Source of the DNA: Parafilimonas sp.
GTDB taxonomy: Bacteria > Bacteroidota > Bacteroidia > Chitinophagales > Chitinophagaceae
Reading direction: 5' to 3'
Length of the DNA stretch: 32,936 nucleotides
Assembly: GCA_019247895.1 (NCBI GenBank)
Contig: JAFBAF010000162.1
Span: 1 to 32,936 of the forward strand
Positions 26,501 to 32,936 of the stretch are shown in pieces. Position numbers and translations under genes: made by a program. Under the pieces are notes generated by a model. The model was not told the origin of the DNA, searched no databases, and was given only the letters and a program-made list of their open reading frames with translations. How positions within the stretch are numbered: position 1 is the stretch's first letter; each line of letters opens with the position of its first letter.

Positions 26501-27352
26501 AAAATCATGTTTAAACGATTGTTCCATTTCAGATCTTACCTGCTCATGCAATGGCTTTCCTGAACCTTTTTTAGCATTGATCTTATCTTCAACGGCTTTT
26601 AATTTGGCTTCATCATTCTCTGCATCATTGTCTTGCTCTTTGCCTAATGCATTACCGCCTTCTTTCCTGCCTAATGCTGTGGTTTGAGTAGCTGATTTTG
26701 GTTTTTGTTGAATAATTGGCTTAGAGGGATTCGCCTCTCTCCTGTTAATCTGCTTTGGTTTTGCGTTCAGATCTTTTTCATGGTCAACAGGCTTTTTATC
26801 TTTATTATTATCATCTTTTTTATCTACTTTCTTTTTTTCTTTCTCTTCGCTTTTCTTTTGAACTTCCTGTTTTTTATCGTCTTTCTTACTTACTTTATCC
26901 TTTTTATCGTCATCACTTTTTTTTGCAGGTTTCTTCTCATCTTTTTGTTCCGTTTTTTTATGTACTTCCTGTTTTTTATCCTGCTGCCTGCTTAAATTCT
27001 CTTTTTTATTATCCTCTTTTTTAGTCGCTTTTTTTTCTTCCTTTTCATTGCCTGCTTTCTGCACATTTTTTTTATCATCGGTTTTCGTTTTCACGCCTTC
27101 TTTTTTAGGTTCCGGCGTTGGTTCCGTTTTAGGTGCAGGTTGAGCATCTTTTTTATCATCAGTTTTTTTTGAAGTGGCTTTTTTATCTTTTTGTTCATTC
27201 ACTACCCTGTGTGCAACGGCATCTGCTTCTTTTTCTGCAGCATCAGAAGCTTTGCTTACAGTTAATTTGGTTTGCACCGGTAATGCATCTGCCATGCTAA
27301 AAGGCGTTGCTTTATTAGCAAGTGAAGTATTTGTTTTTCCTAAAAAGCCCAT
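23579..27352 (-). CDS. Large DUF4157 (eCIS core domain) protein with an HNH-nuclease-like motif, putative eCIS cargo
   Basis: This 1257-residue protein starts at the ATG at 27352; a TTG 18 bp upstream is less likely. Residues 26-51 (VQTKLTVSKASDAAEKEADA then VAHRVV) are the short motif that opens many eCIS-associated DUF4157 proteins. Residues about 54-205 are a Lys/Glu/Asp-rich linker with a duplicated DKKQEVxKKxExK unit. The DUF4157 domain (about 260-345) ends in the zincin-like HELTHVVQQ, H333-E334...H337. A further motif resembles HNH nucleases: D480-H481 (YDVDHIKELQLQG), N495 (NMELL) and N504 (ANRGSG). The remaining about 650 residues are beta-rich Gly-repeats. It lies 21 bp after the AAA+ gene in the injection-system operon. 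It could be cargo or a processing protein; biochemical function is unproven. Confidence 0.85.
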   Translation of the reverse strand: MGFLGKTNTSLANKATPFSMADALPVQTKLTVSKASDAAEKEADAVAHRVVNEQKDKKATSKKTDDKKDAQPAPKTEPTPEPKKEGVKTKTDDKKNVQKAGNEKEEKKATKKEDNKKENLSRQQDKKQEVHKKTEQKDEKKPAKKSDDDKKDKVSKKDDKKQEVQKKSEEKEKKKVDKKDDNNKDKKPVDHEKDLNAKPKQINRREANPSKPIIQQKPKSATQTTALGRKEGGNALGKEQDNDAENDEAKLKAVEDKINAKKGSGKPLHEQVRSEMEQSFKHDFSEVKIHDDKESAELCAALSAHAFAIGNDIFFNTGKYDPDSDNGKELLAHELTHVVQQKDEVQRAVVYRKKSSGQPKGTLEKGKITLPKLELPKLKGRNKPKIGNSVERTKNYDRDKAMKDEKSQTDVWKQDADITSSVTNQIEKLKEKAGTKPSKPDVYYLKWESIKLFGTEKQLIANSKVPLWNKDGKVSAYDVDHIKELQLQGTNEIGNMELLNFSANRGSGSVIDKKIRDAVNTFITDDATKEKYGDDVPKDVENALKNNVIAFESLSFTEVIAGPKDNDYWSFNDIKQGKHLKEFKKMSKNEIEDVAGSEDDPIAYTSSVGGAQLKNSKLSRLPGFKGNIKLKKGQSGDTAGTLDGKFSPNQKIFEPMDLSIDLFRMDGVDFGGYIKRRAEGGNLESILSNLKVKGLSPVQVNGVELLPDNGFIVSGTIMPTVQILGSGGIDFVIRGEDIELSKTFYAGEINMPPPLKINDASLTVFAGTKGVGVKGNVDFEITKVGKGQISASGGSSGVFKLDGNFEFDEKLFGGVKANVKAGYEHTENGEDKWDLHGNIHIPKGKIRGIESAEINVNYADKIFKADGSAKFDVPGLEDGKMSVTYGNDQLIIEGEANFKHKFIKSGKVSAKVETAGDQTKVSMAGNAVPNIPGIDSELSVSYIDGVFLVTGTVGYSKGRLSGNATVGVTNQAVSADGKPSGKPGNDLKVFGSASLTLKITDWLQGTAGVTFKPDGQIDVVGKIGIPQAVDIFAKKEIKKDIFKAPTIEIPLFAIPVGSHSIGLVATIGGGAEAYASIGPGQLTDAAVEVKYNPAQEESMAITGNAKFRVPAEAGLRLYVRAGIGLSVGIARVSGGLELSGALGIAGAAEAAVAVNWTPTQGFKLDAEASLFVQPKFKFDVNAYVEAVLDLWITEFSKEWKWNLYSFEWGPALKFGVKFPVHYEENKPFDISLDQVQFEAPDIDVGTFAKGVGQQLLN

Positions 27353-27373
27353 ACGAATTATTTTAAACAATTA

Positions 27374-28738
27374 TTAATTTGTACTGTCTCCGGAAATGCT
27401 GGATTCTTTTGCCATTTCTTTTTTTATACCTGTAAGCAGGTTATTATTTGTAATAATATTATCACCTTTTTTTAAAGCCATTACAGATGCAAATCGCACA
27501 ACATTCATTATGTTAGAGCCGGTGAGTGAAAAATTATCAGCTAAGGATTTTAGATCAATATCTTTCTCAAGAATGGTGTTTGAAGAAAAACTTTTTTCCC
27601 ACAATAACTTACGTTGTTCTTTATCAGGTATAGAAAACGGAACGATTAATTGAAAGCGGCGCAAAAAGGCTTTATCTATATTGCTTTTAAGATTAGTAGC
27701 TAAAATTGCCAGGCCTTCATATTCTTCCATCCGCATTAGCAAATAAGCAACTTCCTGGTTGGCAAAACGATCGTTAGAACTTTGAATATTTGATCGTTTG
27801 CCAAACAAAGCATCAGCCTCATCAAAAAATAATATCCAATCTTTATTAGCAGCCGTATCGAATATTTTAGAAAGATTTTTTTCAGTTTCACCTATATACT
27901 TCGATATTACCATTGAAAGATCAATTCTGTAAACAGGCAGGTCATTTTGTTTGCCGATAAGTGCAGTTGCCAATGATTTACCGGTGCCTGACGGGCCATA
28001 AAAGAGGCATTTAAATCCCGACGAAATTTTATTTTGGAACTCCCAGTCAACAAGCAATTTCTTTTTAAACTTTAACCATGTTTCAATCTCATCAAGTTGT
28101 TGTTCTGTTTGTTGCGATAAAACCAAATCTTTGTAATCATATCTCGTAGTTAAAAGCTTCGCAGGAAAATTAGAATTAAATAAGGGTTGATATGCAGTAG
28201 CTGTTGTGATCATTGAAAGCACATCTTTTGATAATGTGATTACACCGCTGCCTTCAGGTTCATATGCAGAAACATCTTCTAATTTTAAAATGTTTTTTGT
28301 ATAAAACTTATGCTTTGTAGAAAAGTAAAGACTATACTCTAATCTTTTATTAAGGTTACCGGGTGCCAAAAAAAACATAGCTGTTTCGCCTGTTGGAATA
28401 AGCCCGCCATGCCATGACCCTTTTATACCCCCAATATTAGAAATTTGGCTATTGCTGATATCAAATTTCTGTAATGATTCTTCTATAAAATTTGGAGCAA
28501 CATAAGGCAGCAGTGCTAAAAGCAATATCAATCGTTCTGCATTGTTAAGTTGAAATGACTGAATAAATTTTTGATAAATAGAAGCAGGTCGCTTAAAGAC
28601 CGGCGGCTTAAAATTTTCAAAAGCAGAATACCTTTTTTTTTCTTTAAAAGATTGCAAACGATCTTCAAGCAGCAATCTTAACCATTGCAGATCTGCTTCA
28701 ATATGCTTTGCATTGTTATTTAAACCCGGGTTTGCCAT
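27374..28738 (-). CDS. AAA+ ATPase of the contractile injection system (Afp15-like)
   Basis: This 454-residue AAA+ ATPase helps assemble or release injection particles, by analogy with Afp15 of the antifeeding prophage. Walker A is GPSGTGKS (248-255). Walker B is WILFFDEADALFGKRS with D306-E307. Sensor-1 type ILATNLKSN and the arginine-finger region AFLRRFQLIVPF follow. The N-terminal 230 residues are helical and specific to this class, with GGLIPTGETAMFFLA as a landmark. The start codon overlaps the tape-measure gene by 19 bp, so translation is coupled. Gene order tape measure then ATPase matches afp14-afp15. Confidence 0.9.
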   Translation of the reverse strand: MANPGLNNNAKHIEADLQWLRLLLEDRLQSFKEKKRYSAFENFKPPVFKRPASIYQKFIQSFQLNNAERLILLLALLPYVAPNFIEESLQKFDISNSQISNIGGIKGSWHGGLIPTGETAMFFLAPGNLNKRLEYSLYFSTKHKFYTKNILKLEDVSAYEPEGSGVITLSKDVLSMITTATAYQPLFNSNFPAKLLTTRYDYKDLVLSQQTEQQLDEIETWLKFKKKLLVDWEFQNKISSGFKCLFYGPSGTGKSLATALIGKQNDLPVYRIDLSMVISKYIGETEKNLSKIFDTAANKDWILFFDEADALFGKRSNIQSSNDRFANQEVAYLLMRMEEYEGLAILATNLKSNIDKAFLRRFQLIVPFSIPDKEQRKLLWEKSFSSNTILEKDIDLKSLADNFSLTGSNIMNVVRFASVMALKKGDNIITNNNLLTGIKKEMAKESSISGDSTN

Positions 28739-30261
28739 TGCGTAAATAATGGTTTAGTCATCCACGGAAATTTTATAATACTGAAAGTCCAGGGTAAACT
28801 TTCAATCAGTATATCGTATGCTTTCGACTGAACATGTAACTGCCAGCCGCCATCTTCATTACTTAAGCGTGCATTCCGTTGAAGAAATGAAGTACGAAAG
28901 CCATGAACACTTGTATTTTTTAATGCGCTCCAATATGAAATAACTGTTTCCAAATATTCATCTGCTGCTGCTTTTTCTGATGCGGAAAGTTGAATATTCG
29001 TGTCGCATACATCGGCAGGGTGCATGCCACCAAAAACTTTATTAAGCATTAAATCATATTCAAATAATTTTCTTTCGTTGTAAACAAGATATCCTGTCCA
29101 TACTATTATTTTAGACCGCGATGCTTCGTCAAGTATATTTTTATTTTTTATCCATCCGAAATTTTCAAAATACTGCTGCATCAAAGCTGCATTCAACAAA
29201 ACAATACCGGCATTATCTATAAAATATGATGCGGATTCCGATTCAGTTCCGGATTCACTTTCTTCTTCCCTTGCATTTATATATTCCTCATCCTTTTCTT
29301 TAATAACTGATGATACTTCATCAAATTTTTTGTGCTGTTCAGTTAATTGTGTATTAATATAATTTTTTTGATCAATTACATTTTGAATTTGATCCGATAA
29401 AGCCTGGTATACAACTTGTTCGTGCTGCAATAATGAAGTATTAACCAATTTCTCTGCTTGGGCTTTAATATGTAGAACAATCGCAATAGGCTGCTCATTT
29501 AAAACCGGTACCAGTAATTGTATAAACGAAGAAGAAAATTTCTCTTTTTTTATCACTGATTGATGCAATGATTTAAGCAAAATGAAAGCAATTTCTTTTC
29601 TACGTTGTTGAATTCCGAAAAGTGAATATTGCTGAATGAATAAGTTTAAAATCCGATCAACAATTTCAGCTTCATCATTTTTAAAAATTTTTACAAATTC
29701 AACTACTTCATTTTCGTTTAATAATGAAAGCAAGCGTTGAGTTACATTATCATTTCTTAATAATGATATTATGAACTGTTCAATATATTCTTTATGGCTT
29801 TTTGCAATTTCAAATAATAAAGATTTAATATCCGGCCTGTCGCTAACATTCCAGCGCAAAGCACCTTGTTGTAGATAATAAATTAAAATTTCAATTTTTG
29901 ATTCAACGGCGCCGGTTTTGATTTGTGTGCCGCTAAGAACAGTTACGTCATCAGCGCTAAAAATTTTGTTTTGAATCAGGTTTAGAGTAGAAACATTTTT
30001 GCCAATTGCCTCTTCCAATTGCCTGATTATTTCTTCTTCCAAAAACTCAAAATCATCAAGATCAACATTACCAACATCGATCATAATTGTATCTATGTGT
30101 ATGTTGTCAGGCACAACATCATAATTATGCAAGGCCTTTGATACCAAACTTTCACAATCAATAGTTTTCAGTTTATCAGCAAACGCAACAGCTAATGCTT
30201 CAGAAGCAGTTGTTGTGTCAAAGCACAGTGTTTTTATAATATGATTATTGTTTGACAGCAT
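28720..30261 (-). CDS. Contractile injection system tape-measure protein
   Basis: This 513-residue protein belongs to the tape-measure protein family (CIS_TMP) that sets the tube length of eCIS particles. The N-terminus, HIIKTLCFDTTTASEALAVA then FADKL, followed by IDTIMIDVGNVDLDDFE, matches the IDxLELDLG pattern of the family. The centre is a helical region with a Glu/Ser-rich stretch (EEESESGTESESAS). The C-terminus, AGIVLLNAALMQQYFENFGW, then LMLNKVFGGM and LPWTFSIIKFPWM, matches the conserved tail. It begins 3 bp after the upstream gene. At 513 residues it is short, which would predict a rather short tube if length scales as in phages. Confidence 0.88.
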   Translation of the reverse strand: MLSNNNHIIKTLCFDTTTASEALAVAFADKLKTIDCESLVSKALHNYDVVPDNIHIDTIMIDVGNVDLDDFEFLEEEIIRQLEEAIGKNVSTLNLIQNKIFSADDVTVLSGTQIKTGAVESKIEILIYYLQQGALRWNVSDRPDIKSLLFEIAKSHKEYIEQFIISLLRNDNVTQRLLSLLNENEVVEFVKIFKNDEAEIVDRILNLFIQQYSLFGIQQRRKEIAFILLKSLHQSVIKKEKFSSSFIQLLVPVLNEQPIAIVLHIKAQAEKLVNTSLLQHEQVVYQALSDQIQNVIDQKNYINTQLTEQHKKFDEVSSVIKEKDEEYINAREEESESGTESESASYFIDNAGIVLLNAALMQQYFENFGWIKNKNILDEASRSKIIVWTGYLVYNERKLFEYDLMLNKVFGGMHPADVCDTNIQLSASEKAAADEYLETVISYWSALKNTSVHGFRTSFLQRNARLSNEDGGWQLHVQSKAYDILIESLPWTFSIIKFPWMTKPLFTQWQTRV

Positions 30262-30264
30262 TAT

Positions 30265-32936
30265 TTATTGCATAAAATTTTTAAATACCGCCGTGTTAAT
30301 GTTTGATGCAATATTTGCAAGTTTCCCGGTTGGGTCAAGCTTGTTTACAGCAGCAACATCAATAAGCGGTGTTTTTTGCATTTGTATATCAGTTGCCATT
30401 TGACTATGTACCTGTATGTTTGCTGTTTCAAATCCTTGCTTTTCTACGGTAATCATATCGCCCGATTTTATATCGGCAAGTGAATATTCGCCTTTATCGT
30501 TTGTTATAACTTCTTTGCCCGAAGTGGTAGTGAGTTTTGCATTGGCGATCGGTATTCCGTCGCTGTTCTTTATTATACCGGAAACCGTATTATCAGGAAG
30601 TTTATCTGTTTTATCAATCACATTCATTGTAACTGAAGCTGCGGTTGAACTGTCATCCGTTTTTAGTATAAACGGAATGTTATCTACTCCCGGGTTTTTA
30701 ATACTGAGTGCATCAATGTAGGGAAGCTCGTCCTTGTCTTTACCAATAGTATACTGATTACCGGAAGCTGCAGTATAAACCTGCTTAGTTTCATTACCAA
30801 TAACTTTTGTTTCTGTTGCGCCGTTAAACATCATTTGCGGATTGATATCTTTAACGGCTTCTGATTTATACGGATAATACATGTAAGTATGTTCGTCATT
30901 AGTATATACAGGATATGTTCCGCCGGCATAATCGTAACCGCCAAGTATTATCAGGTAAAGATTCCCGGTTACTGTTTCAAAATTCCCTGTTAAAACATAA
31001 TTCAATCTTTTGTAAAGAGCACCTTTTAAATATTGTGAATTATACACAAGGTTCATGTTGTCGCCTTTTTCTCCGCCGTTTATCCATACACTTTCTTTCA
31101 TCGGTTCAAACACATTACCAAAATCTGCATCTTCTGTGCTTGTTATTATTATTGATGGATCAATAGCTGAATCTGCTTTATAAAAACCCATGCTGTCAAG
31201 TTCGAGCACATAATTATCTTTTGGATCTAAATGTGCTTTTAATTTTAAAATATCATTTTCATCATTTGTAATTGCGCTTTCTTTTTGATATGGATCAATA
31301 ACCATTATTATTGGTTTTTGAAAAGGAGAAACTTTTACCTCTGCAGGAGTGTCTTCATTACAAGACTTGCAATCACATGAACAATTATTATATGATGGAA
31401 TATTAAAATCTGCAACAACAATTCCTTTTCCGTCTTCTGCTGTTTGTGCAGGGTCGCTTACCAGCACAAATGTTTCGCCTCTTCTTACACCGGCTAAATG
31501 TTCAAACCCAGTGTTTTTCGATGCCAGTGTTTGTAAATCTATAGCCTGTATTTGTTCGGTGATTGACAAGCGATATTGATACATGTACCATATTCTATAT
31601 ATGGGTTGCAAAAAAGGAACACTTAAAATATTAATTATTGAATTAAGCGCCTGGTTCGGGCTTTTTAAAACATTTTGGTTATAATAATTGTAATCGGTGT
31701 AGTTCGCATAATACATATCAAATACTACTTCCCAGATTTTTGTATAAAATGTTTTGTATATAGCATAGTCAAATCTTTCAATGCATCTTGCGTTATACAG
31801 TATGTCAAGCATACCTTTAGCTATGTATCCGTAAATACTGCTCAAATACTTTTGCAGCCTTTGTAATATTTCTGTGTTTGTTTTATTGTTTTCTTTTATC
31901 AAATCGTTAATTAAAAGCATTGCTTCCTGGATCCACCTGGTTATTTCACGCAAATAACCAAGCGCTCTGTCGCGGTAATAGTTATATTCTGCTTCCAAAT
32001 CTTCAAATGAGCATGAAGCATTTGTTTCATCATCACTATTATTATTTAGCGGCACGGATATTACATTGAAAGGAAGATTATATTGATTTTGTATTGCCTG
32101 AATATCAGTTAAAGCAGAAGAAACCGGGTTGCCGATATGCCCTTCAATCCTGTAAAAATTTATTTTGCGTGTATCATTTCTTAAAAAAATATTTTCATCA
32201 TTTGTAGCATGATAGCCTCTTGGATTTGTTAATTTATTATGCCTTGTGCAATCATAATTCCATATTCTAAAAAAATCTTCAAATCTGTCAGCTTCGTAAT
32301 AGTAAGGAATGGCTCGTATTGAAATATCTGTATCGTAATCTTTGCCGGGAATGATTTTTATTGCAGTGAGATCAGCATCAATTTTAAAAAATGCAACTAC
32401 ACGAACCAATCGTTTTAAAGACTGTTCAATTTTTTCAGCCAAATTAAATTGAGAATCCACAAGCGGTGATGGAACAAAGTAGCTGCGGTATTTATAATTT
32501 GATTCTGAAAACTTTCCTTCTTTATAACAACTTAATGTATCGTTTGTTTGGGGTATACCAAGCATCACATGAAAAGGATAGCAATATTCATTGCCGCCGC
32601 ATTCGCTAATTAAATCTGCAACCAATGAATACAGATCATTGTAACAGTCTGCAACATCGCGTATATAATCATATAAATACTGGCTGTAGTTTGAGACAGG
32701 TGTACTATTAACAGCACCGGGAAAAGTTAGTACTTGGTTTTCAAAAAGATCACCAAGACTAAAAGCGGTGCCTGCATCACCGGTAATTTCAAAATTCATG
32801 CATTCCAAAGCGGGTTTTAAAATTGAAGGATACGCATCAATAATGTCGTTTAATTTTGTTTTTACAGTGGTAACATAATTGTTTGCCCGGCATGCATCTA
32901 AAAATAATTGCTGCAGCTCATCATTATCAGTAATGT
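30265..32936 (-). CDS. Large uncharacterised protein of the eCIS operon, 5' end outside the window
   Basis: The frame is open from the right edge (codon starting at 32934) to the stop at 30265, so 889 residues are visible and the true start lies outside. An ATG at 32799 or TTG at 32808 are internal, because protein-like sequence (DELQQLFLDACRANNYV) precedes them in frame. The protein is rich in Tyr and Asn. It contains RIEGHIGNPVSSALTDIQ, a Cys cluster CSCDCKSC encoded at about 31361-31386, and near the C-terminus a carboxypeptidase-regulatory-like domain (about 30405-30597, TVSGIIKNSDGIPIANAKL). Its place just before the tape-measure gene is that of baseplate/fibre genes (Afp12-13) in related systems. 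No motif assigns a role. Confidence 0.75.
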   Translation of the reverse strand, partial: ITDNDELQQLFLDACRANNYVTTVKTKLNDIIDAYPSILKPALECMNFEITGDAGTAFSLGDLFENQVLTFPGAVNSTPVSNYSQYLYDYIRDVADCYNDLYSLVADLISECGGNEYCYPFHVMLGIPQTNDTLSCYKEGKFSESNYKYRSYFVPSPLVDSQFNLAEKIEQSLKRLVRVVAFFKIDADLTAIKIIPGKDYDTDISIRAIPYYYEADRFEDFFRIWNYDCTRHNKLTNPRGYHATNDENIFLRNDTRKINFYRIEGHIGNPVSSALTDIQAIQNQYNLPFNVISVPLNNNSDDETNASCSFEDLEAEYNYYRDRALGYLREITRWIQEAMLLINDLIKENNKTNTEILQRLQKYLSSIYGYIAKGMLDILYNARCIERFDYAIYKTFYTKIWEVVFDMYYANYTDYNYYNQNVLKSPNQALNSIINILSVPFLQPIYRIWYMYQYRLSITEQIQAIDLQTLASKNTGFEHLAGVRRGETFVLVSDPAQTAEDGKGIVVADFNIPSYNNCSCDCKSCNEDTPAEVKVSPFQKPIIMVIDPYQKESAITNDENDILKLKAHLDPKDNYVLELDSMGFYKADSAIDPSIIITSTEDADFGNVFEPMKESVWINGGEKGDNMNLVYNSQYLKGALYKRLNYVLTGNFETVTGNLYLIILGGYDYAGGTYPVYTNDEHTYMYYPYKSEAVKDINPQMMFNGATETKVIGNETKQVYTAASGNQYTIGKDKDELPYIDALSIKNPGVDNIPFILKTDDSSTAASVTMNVIDKTDKLPDNTVSGIIKNSDGIPIANAKLTTTSGKEVITNDKGEYSLADIKSGDMITVEKQGFETANIQVHSQMATDIQMQKTPLIDVAAVNKLDPTGKLANIASNINTAVFKNFMQ

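Noticed and set aside
26705-27024. Two overlapping plus-strand frames with very hydrophobic, Phe/Leu-rich translation inside the DUF4157 gene
   Set aside because: They are the antisense of Lys-rich AAA/GAA codons, which read as TTT/TTC; the hydrophobic protein is an artefact.
32797-32808. ATG at 32799 or TTG at 32808 as the start of the large right-edge gene
   Set aside because: The frame stays open and protein-like up to the window edge, so the true start is further right.

Overview
The window is AT-rich bacterial DNA from the phylum Bacteroidota, most likely a Chitinophagaceae-type genome. The support is a SusC/SusD pair, small outer-membrane barrel proteins with signal peptides, lipoproteins, start codons without Shine-Dalgarno sequences, one good TAnnTTTG-type -7 box, and a contractile-injection gene set of the environmental Bacteroidota kind. 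No rRNA, tRNA, CRISPR array, insertion sequence or origin was seen. No stretch longer than 300 bases lacks a gene.

Left part (1-9772). The 5' end of a cinA-like gene runs off the left edge and carries an apparent one-base frameshift. Divergent from it are an outer-membrane barrel protein and a DacB/PBP4 D-Ala-D-Ala carboxypeptidase. A likely nutrient-uptake unit follows: SusC-like TonB-dependent transporter, SusD-like lipoprotein, exported cyanophycinase, exported serine beta-lactamase-family hydrolase and a TMEM175-type potassium channel. A 15-bp palindrome sits just upstream of the -7 box of susC. The gene set suggests import and breakdown of a peptide-like polymer such as cyanophycin.

Middle part (9874-22699). 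A metal-uptake cluster holds a small His-containing secreted protein, an outer-membrane porin-like protein, a TroA/ZnuA-type binding protein and a ZnuB-type permease; its ATPase is not in the window. Next come a 59-residue acidic protein, a sarcosine-oxidase-like flavoenzyme, an APC amino-acid permease, a second FAD oxidoreductase, a DUF4397 lipoprotein with a clear intrinsic terminator, and an L-serine dehydratase with all four expected cluster cysteines. Then gatC and a LolD/MacB-type ABC ATPase are read leftward. A sigma-54-type response regulator overlaps an Hpt phosphotransfer gene, and both are read rightward.

Right part (22712-32936, all on the minus strand). A compact operon belongs to an extracellular contractile injection system (eCIS). 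In transcription order it has a large protein of unknown function that starts outside the window, the tape-measure protein, the AAA+ ATPase that conventionally follows it, a 1257-residue DUF4157 protein and a TPR protein. Sheath, tube and baseplate genes would lie beyond the right edge. The DUF4157 protein is the most interesting gene here. It joins a short leader-like motif, a Lys-rich repeat linker, a zincin-like HELTH motif, an HNH-nuclease-like motif and a long beta-rich C-terminus, so it could be the cargo or a processing factor of the injection machine.
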